Source of the DNA: Pseudomonas sp. MWU15-20650
Lineage (GTDB): Bacteria; Pseudomonadota; Gammaproteobacteria; Pseudomonadales; Pseudomonadaceae
Assembly (NCBI RefSeq): GCF_023242475.1
Contig: NZ_JALJFG010000027.1
Location: forward strand, 24,623 to 88,622
Reading direction: 5' to 3'
Length of the DNA: 64,000 nt
Shown: positions 58,693 to 64,000 of the stretch, piece after piece
How positions within the stretch are numbered: position 1 is the stretch's first letter
How the letters are laid out: each line of letters starts with the position of its first letter
The notes under the pieces: model-generated
Seen by the model: the letters and a program-made list of their open reading frames with translations, nothing else
The model's database searches: none
What the model was told of the DNA's origin: nothing
Position numbers and translations under genes: made by a program

Positions 58693-61600
58693 TCAAGGCT
58701 TCAAGTACTTCCAATAGCCTTTGCCATAGTCCATTAACAACTCGGTGCCGGCCGGGATATCCCGCCACGCGACAATGAACACCATGTATTTGCCCACACA
58801 CAGTGAGCCGACGTTCTCGATACCGACATCGGGAATGTTCGGCACGTTGACGGCGTTGATCAGGCTCAGCGTATTGCTGTTGCCGTGGCCGCTGAGGGTG
58901 GCACCGCGGGTATTGGTCTGGAATAGATAAGTACCGACCGCCGCTTCACCCTTTTCAAGTATCTCGGTATTCACCGAGGCCTGGTCCAAGTGCAGCTTGC
59001 CGGTGTACGGCCCCAGCACATCGAACCGCTTGATGTCGGTGCGGGCTACGACCGAGAGTCCGCGTTCCGGGCCATCGTTGAGTGTCTTGACCTCCAACAA
59101 TCGATCGAGCTTGCGATGATGATTGCCCTCCTTGGCGATCCATTCGCGAATGCTCTTGGTGGCAGCCTCCTTGACTTCCACATGTTGCATGCCGGTGAAC
59201 TCATCGAAAAAATGGTTGGCGTCGGTAATCTCGATGTTTTGCAGTGGGCCTTCAAGCTCCAGGGTCAAACTGCGCTGGATATCGTTCGGATCCTGCAGGA
59301 TCGGCGCGTTGTTGTTGATCTTATGATCGTAGGACGCCGTGATTGAGGCGGACCGCCGGCGGGCGGGGGCTGCCTCTTCGTCCAGGCGCGGACGTTTCGA
59401 GCCGCCTGCCGCAGGTGGCGGGGCGGGCCGTTTCCTGGCGATCGGTTGATCAAGAGGGCTCCTCTGCCCGAAGATCAACATATCCCTGCCGGAGCGGGTC
59501 ATGCTGCCATTGTCATTGACGTAGGTGCGCCAGATCACGGGGTTGAGGTTTTTCTCCTCGACAAACGTGAGCACGGAATACCTTGAACCAGGGGTGTTGT
59601 AGTGCTTGTGCCATTCGTCCAGGTGCTTGGGGGTCAGTACGGTGAATTCTCCACCGCTGGCATGCTTGGCGAGTACTTTGCCGGCGGCGCGATAGCTGCC
59701 ATCCAGGTTGACGTACGTTGCCAAATCCTGTGGGTCCAGGTTGTGGTCGGCGGCGAAGCCTTCAAGGGTAAGGCTATTGCGTTCTCGTTGTGAGCTTTTG
59801 CGCCAACTCTCCAGATGGTCGTGGGTAATGGCGGTGCGGGCGGTTCCCGCGCGGTCGAGCATCTGTTGCCCTCGGGGCGTCAACGTGTCGCGGCTTTTGA
59901 CAAATTGGCGGAATGCATTGGGGTCCAGATTGTAGGTGCTGATAAAGGCATCCATGGTTTTTTTCAAGGCATTTTCACTGGACTCGCTCCATTTCAACAG
60001 GATCGAGGGTGTCACGACGTTTGTAGCATCCGGCGCACCGCCTGGGACTTTGATCTGGCTTGAGTACCAATGCCCCGGTTCTACCGAGGATAGAGTGATC
60101 GATAAGTCGCGATTGTTCTTTGGGTTGACCATGACCACGGAGAAGCTGTTGTCGCTGCCCTCGGCAATCTCCTGGATAAACCCATAGGAGTTGTCGCGAA
60201 CCTGATACACCGCGATCTTGCCTTTGTCATCGACATTGCAGATGAACTTCTGGTTGTAGTCCGCGCGGGAGAAGATACCGCGCCCGTCGGGTTTGAGGCC
60301 GCTGATCACCTGAGGGTCGACGGCGTATCGACTGATCAATGGGCTGCTGTTGCTGATCACCGTGATCGGTTCTCGAAAGCGCGGCCCGAAGGCTTTATTG
60401 GAGGCCGTGTCGATCAAGCGATAATCCGGCGCGTCGAGGCTGCCGACGTTGCGCATCGGCACATTGGCGAAGCCGTCCACGGTAAACAGCCGATCGCCTG
60501 CCTGCAGCGGCTTCCAGCTGTCAGGGTCAACCGAGCGCATGTGCCTTGCGGCGATCGTCCCATCGCGCAGTTGCGCAATCCCCCGTTTTGCCTGGCGCAT
60601 CAATTTATGGCCCAGCTTGAGCAAACCAAAGCGCGCGAGCCTGAGCAGGCTGGGCAGGGCGGCCAGGGGGTTGAGTTCCTGGAGTGTGGCAATCACCAGT
60701 TTTCCGGTCAGTTTCGCGAGTTTAGGCAGCGCCAGGCGCAGCCCGGTCTTGCCTGCCTGGATAAGCAGGCGGGTGGAGCCGGCCACATACCGCCCCACCG
60801 GCAACGCGAATGCCACGATGTCGATGAATAGGCTTGCCACGCCTGATCTGATGCGCTGGGGATCGCCGGAAGCGATGTCGTCGATACCGCCCCAAAGTGG
60901 GATAAAAATCTTGCCCCAGAACGCCAAGTCTTCGAGTACCTCAGCGGGGATGTCCACTTCCCGCGTGTCTTTACGGGTTTTTTCCAAGAGGGCTTGTTCA
61001 TCACAGAAAAACAGCTCGCGGGCAATCATGCTCGCCAACGCTTCACTGCGCGGCGCATACAGTGTGTTGGGCGCGAACGATTGGATGCGCGGCCCGGTGT
61101 CGATGCCAGGCAGTGTCTGGCCGACTTGTTCAACGATCAACTCAGCTTTTTTGCCTGGCCTGGGCGCTTTGTTCTCACGGTAAGCCTCGCGATCAAACGG
61201 CACTTCGGTGGCCAGCCTGTACTTGTCCCAGCTCATGGCGTCGCGTAGTTCTACCACTTTGCCGTTCAGCGGTAGGCTCTGCAGGTCTTTGCGTCGACGC
61301 AGCAGGCCGGCGAAGGGGAATACCTCGATGTAGAGGGCATGGAGGGGCGAGCGGGGCTTGACGATGCGCAGGATAAAACCTGTCCGGTAACGAACGGCAT
61401 CGGTCTTGGCTTTGGTTTCATATTCGATGGGCACCTTGTTCAGGGCTTCTCTTAATGAATACACGGTGATCTCGTCCTGATCCACGTCCAGGGTCGCACT
61501 GCCCAGGTGCGCAAGCAGTGATTGGATTAAGGTCTTGTAGGCGTTTCTCGGCACCTCAAGGGCTTCGCGAAAGGCGTTGTCGTACTCCGTGTCCGAGGCA

Positions 61601-63048
61601 AAGCGCCAACGGCTGGGCAGGTTGAGTTTGAGGTTATGAACCGCGTTGAACATCTCATATTCATGCTGCTCCAGTGCGGTGACGGCCTGGGTGAGCTCAT
61701 CCCGGGAGTGGCCCGACGCTCGGCTGGCAATCAGGCCGTTGGCTTGTGCCCATTGGACAGTAGGGGCCAGCCTGGCGGCAGCGACCAGCGCCTGCTGTTT
61801 GACGTCGCCCTCACTGACGCGAAAATGTTCCGCCGCCAGGTTAAGCAACTGCTCAAAGCTCATGTGCCGCGATGAGCCGGGTGCGCACGCTTCGGCCAGG
61901 AGAAAGCCGCTTCTGAAGTTGACCCAGGTATTGGTGACAGCGTAGGGCAGGTCATCGGGAATATCGGCCACCCAGACCTCGCTGGCAATATTGGCCTTGA
62001 GGACGCACACCGCCAATTGTGCCGCGTCAGCGCTGATCGACAAGCCATGTTCATAGCGGTTGATCAAGGATTGGCGGATCGACGAATAAAACGCGCCAGG
62101 CGCAATGAATAGCTTCAATTCGTTGTCAATCAGCGAGTCGGTGCTGGGAATGATCGTCAGCCACAACGCGCGCCACAGTAATTTCACCCGTACCGGGTCT
62201 GGGCAGATTTCCTCCTTTTGGCTGCCATACCAGTCCAGGGCCTTGGCGATCCGCTCGCCCAGCGCCAGGTTATCGGGGCTATTGAGCAATTGCTCAAGCA
62301 AGACGGTGGGGGTGGTGGTGAGCATGTCCTGCTGTGAGGCGGTAAATGTTTCGGGCAATACATGACGGAACAGCGATTGACGGGTGTGTGTTTCGATCTG
62401 GCGGATAACCTCCTTGATCTTCTGGTCGGCAGGCGCATCCAGCAAGTGCTGCAAGTCGCTGAGATTGCCATCATGTCCGAGTTTTTTCAGGGTGCGGTGT
62501 TCCTGCAAGCCAGACAGAACCGCTTTCCACTGCTCGCGGGTGTTGGGCCGTGCCGGGATGATCGAGTAATACTTGAGCACCAGGTCGAACCGCACCGAAC
62601 CGTCGCTTTTGAGGCCGTTACCCACACGCCGGTTGATACCCAGCAACACGTCGGCGTCGATGTACCAATAGGTGGGCATATGGCGCAGGATCACCGAATG
62701 ATCGGCGATGCTGAACGTCTCGGCAGGGTCGGGTATCGGTGAGCGTGCGCTGCTGAGCATGGTTGAGAGCAGGTCGTAAAGAAAGTCCCGGCCCAGAATC
62801 GAGTCATCCGGTTCGGGTTTTTCCCGCAGGAACTGCTGAAAGTCTTCATCGGCTTCCAGCTTTCCAAGGACCCGAAAGGCTTCCTTGCACTCGCGATGCA
62901 GTTCGCTGTTGTGCGGGGGGAAGTAGTAAACCTCGGCGGCGGCGGCTGTAAGTGAGCTTTGTGCCGTCACGAAATCAATCAAATGGTCCAGATGCGCTTG
63001 CTGTTCAGGCAGGCCTTGGAAATAGAAACCCTGCAACGCGTTATTCAT
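58693..63048 (-). CDS. Giant protein with C-terminal SET methyltransferase domain and nuclear-localisation-like motif
   Basis: A 1451-residue protein without signal peptide. The N-terminal two thirds belong to the same toxin-like family as the other giants (SPLHALYIEVFPFAGLLRRR, PLNGKVVELRDAMSWDKYR near 600; hydrophobic helices near 740-820). Three degenerate ~65-residue helical repeats follow at about 990-1190. Residues 1205-1223 form a bipartite basic motif, RKRPAPPPAAGGSKRPRLD. The last ~135 residues are a SET domain: ERGLSVVARTDIKRFDVLGPYTG, the N1398 region in NTLSLINAVNVPN, and IPAGTELLMDYGKGYW with D1440-Y1441, matching the AdoMet/catalytic motifs RFINHSCxPN and DY. SET enzymes methylate lysines, mostly in histones. 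Gene starts at ATG 63048 with GAGGATTGA upstream; it lies alone between cti and nfuA. No canonical pre- or post-SET cysteines are seen. Confidence 0.82.
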   Translation of the reverse strand: MNNALQGFYFQGLPEQQAHLDHLIDFVTAQSSLTAAAAEVYYFPPHNSELHRECKEAFRVLGKLEADEDFQQFLREKPEPDDSILGRDFLYDLLSTMLSSARSPIPDPAETFSIADHSVILRHMPTYWYIDADVLLGINRRVGNGLKSDGSVRFDLVLKYYSIIPARPNTREQWKAVLSGLQEHRTLKKLGHDGNLSDLQHLLDAPADQKIKEVIRQIETHTRQSLFRHVLPETFTASQQDMLTTTPTVLLEQLLNSPDNLALGERIAKALDWYGSQKEEICPDPVRVKLLWRALWLTIIPSTDSLIDNELKLFIAPGAFYSSIRQSLINRYEHGLSISADAAQLAVCVLKANIASEVWVADIPDDLPYAVTNTWVNFRSGFLLAEACAPGSSRHMSFEQLLNLAAEHFRVSEGDVKQQALVAAARLAPTVQWAQANGLIASRASGHSRDELTQAVTALEQHEYEMFNAVHNLKLNLPSRWRFASDTEYDNAFREALEVPRNAYKTLIQSLLAHLGSATLDVDQDEITVYSLREALNKVPIEYETKAKTDAVRYRTGFILRIVKPRSPLHALYIEVFPFAGLLRRRKDLQSLPLNGKVVELRDAMSWDKYRLATEVPFDREAYRENKAPRPGKKAELIVEQVGQTLPGIDTGPRIQSFAPNTLYAPRSEALASMIARELFFCDEQALLEKTRKDTREVDIPAEVLEDLAFWGKIFIPLWGGIDDIASGDPQRIRSGVASLFIDIVAFALPVGRYVAGSTRLLIQAGKTGLRLALPKLAKLTGKLVIATLQELNPLAALPSLLRLARFGLLKLGHKLMRQAKRGIAQLRDGTIAARHMRSVDPDSWKPLQAGDRLFTVDGFANVPMRNVGSLDAPDYRLIDTASNKAFGPRFREPITVISNSSPLISRYAVDPQVISGLKPDGRGIFSRADYNQKFICNVDDKGKIAVYQVRDNSYGFIQEIAEGSDNSFSVVMVNPKNNRDLSITLSSVEPGHWYSSQIKVPGGAPDATNVVTPSILLKWSESSENALKKTMDAFISTYNLDPNAFRQFVKSRDTLTPRGQQMLDRAGTARTAITHDHLESWRKSSQRERNSLTLEGFAADHNLDPQDLATYVNLDGSYRAAGKVLAKHASGGEFTVLTPKHLDEWHKHYNTPGSRYSVLTFVEEKNLNPVIWRTYVNDNGSMTRSGRDMLIFGQRSPLDQPIARKRPAPPPAAGGSKRPRLDEEAAPARRRSASITASYDHKINNNAPILQDPNDIQRSLTLELEGPLQNIEITDANHFFDEFTGMQHVEVKEAATKSIREWIAKEGNHHRKLDRLLEVKTLNDGPERGLSVVARTDIKRFDVLGPYTGKLHLDQASVNTEILEKGEAAVGTYLFQTNTRGATLSGHGNSNTLSLINAVNVPNIPDVGIENVGSLCVGKYMVFIVAWRDIPAGTELLMDYGKGYWKYLKP

Positions 63049-63261
63049 TCAATCCTCACAATCGGTCGTCGAAGAGGATTCACTATATTCAGCGAAGTTT
63101 TGCAGGCGGCCTACATAGGTAGGCACAGGTTTTCGCAGAAACGAGTAGGGACGTCGGCGCCGTCGGTCAGCAGGGCCAAGTCTTTCCCGACAGAAATACT
63201 CGGACTTTGTACCTGCGTAATAATTTGGCGTAAACTGCCGGCAAGCCTGTGAGGAGTTTCC

Positions 63262-63846
63262 ATGACTGCCATAACCATTACCGACGCCGCCCACGATTAC
63301 CTGGCTGACCTGCTGTCCAAGCAGAACACCCCGGGTATCGGCATCCGCGTCTTTATCACCCAGCCTGGCACCCAGTACGCCGAGACGTGCATTGCCTACT
63401 GCAAGCCAGGGGAAGAGAAGCCTGAAGACACCGCCCTGGGGCTGAAAAGCTTCACCGCGTATATCGACAACTTCAGTGAAGCCTTCCTCGATGACGCTGT
63501 GGTCGACTACGCCACCGATCGCATGGGCGGCCAGTTGACCATCAAGGCGCCTAACGCCAAGGTGCCGAACATCAGCGCCGACAGCCCGGTCAACGAGCGC
63601 ATCAACTACTACCTGCAAACCGAGATCAACCCAGGCCTGGCCAGCCACGGCGGTCAGGTGAGCCTGATCGACGTAGTGGAAGACGGTATCGCCGTATTGA
63701 AGTTCGGCGGCGGCTGCCAAGGCTGTGGCCAGGCGGACGTGACCTTGCGTGAAGGCATCGAGCGCACCCTGCTCGAGCGTATTCCTGAGCTCAAGGGCGT
63801 GCGCGACGTGACTGACCACACGCAGAAAGAAAACGCCTACTACTGA
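63262..63846 (+). CDS. nfuA: Fe-S biogenesis protein NfuA
   Basis: A 194-residue Fe-S carrier. The N-terminal A-type-like domain (ITITDAAHDYLADLLSKQ, GIGIRVFITQPG) lacks part of the A-type cysteines, as expected for NfuA; the C-terminal Nfu domain carries the cluster-binding pair C152 and C155 in FGGGCQGCGQADVTLREGIE. It holds an Fe4S4 cluster at the dimer interface and transfers it to aconitase and other clients. ATG at 63262 has GAGGAG upstream. Length and sequence match Pseudomonas NfuA; cti lies upstream as in P. aeruginosa, with the SET gene inserted between. Confidence 0.95.
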   Translation: MTAITITDAAHDYLADLLSKQNTPGIGIRVFITQPGTQYAETCIAYCKPGEEKPEDTALGLKSFTAYIDNFSEAFLDDAVVDYATDRMGGQLTIKAPNAKVPNISADSPVNERINYYLQTEINPGLASHGGQVSLIDVVEDGIAVLKFGGGCQGCGQADVTLREGIERTLLERIPELKGVRDVTDHTQKENAYY

Positions 63847-63866
63847 GTAAGGCGTTCACTGCGAAC

Positions 63867-63899
63867 AAAAAAACGGCGCCCCGTGAGCGCCGTTTTTTT
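63867..63899 (+). terminator. Rho-independent terminator of nfuA
   Basis: AAAAAAACGGCGC (63867-63879) pairs with GCGCCGTTTTTTT (63887-63899) around a 7-base loop, ending in a T-run 21 bases after the nfuA stop. The A-run before the stem makes it function in both directions. Confidence 0.9.
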
Positions 63900-63948
63900 A
63901 TTCTTAAAATTCAATTGCTTACACGGTTTACCTAATAAGGAAGGTTAA

Positions 63949-64000
63949 GTGTGGGAGGAGCTTGCCCTAATGCCAGTCAGTTAAGAAGGAACACTGTCGC
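63949..64000. repeat. Partial repeat of the CAGTTAAGAAGGAACACT family
   Basis: TGTGGGAGGAGCTTGCCCTA...GTCAGTTAAGAAGGAACACT resembles bases 20991-21043 over its whole length, with a few differences. The element continues beyond the window edge. The rest of the gap after the nfuA terminator shows no gene. Confidence 0.7.

Overview
The window looks like chromosome of a Pseudomonas of the P. fluorescens group. The protein-coding density and GC-rich codon use fit, REP elements of the type GTGGGAGGGGGCTTGCTCCC recur in the gaps, and the gene order (peptide ABC transporter, mltD, gloB, methyltransferase, rnhA, dnaQ, lysine decarboxylase; then cysI, metH, cti, nfuA) follows, from memory, the PA1807-PA1818 and PA1838-PA1847 neighbourhoods of P. 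aeruginosa. No rRNA, tRNA, integrase, transposase or CRISPR array was seen.

Left half (1-27.7 kb) is mostly core or ordinary accessory metabolism. It holds the 3' end of an RNase T2 gene; a LysE exporter facing an AraC regulator tail to tail; a five-gene Yej/Npp-type peptide importer with two tandem binding proteins; mltD, gloB, a SAM methyltransferase, rnhA, a DUF2388 protein and dnaQ; then a 1-kb array of six REP pairs repeated every 178 bp. After the array come a lysine decarboxylase with a co-transcribed SatA-like acetyltransferase, a LysR regulator, an orphan GspG-like pseudopilin lacking Glu5, an FMN reductase, poxB, an Old Yellow Enzyme gene divergent from a MerR regulator across a textbook MerR promoter, and the cysI-DUF934 pair.

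Right half (27.8-63 kb) is dominated by five giant genes that fill about 28 kb and interrupt the core order. Two 2.4-kb-residue proteins (27836-35017 and 45161-52405) carry an N-terminal DUF6543/dermonecrotic-toxin-like region, three leucine-rich-repeat blocks, an acidic Ser/Asp linker and a C-terminal NEL-type E3 ubiquitin ligase domain with its Cys-x-Asp motif. Between them, on the other strand, lie two 1607-residue paralogues of the same toxin-like family; they are a tandem duplication with a 5067-bp period and share a 791-bp stretch that reads as identical. A fifth giant (58693-63048, 1451 aa) sits between cti and nfuA and ends in a SET-type protein methyltransferase domain preceded by a bipartite nuclear-localisation-like motif.

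Taken together, the giants look like a set of large proteins aimed at eukaryotic cells (ubiquitin ligation, lysine methylation, and two of unknown activity) that share an N-terminal family but carry different C-terminal payloads. No secretion system or obvious immunity genes are present in the window, so delivery and targets are open. The core genes metH, cti and nfuA frame this accessory block.
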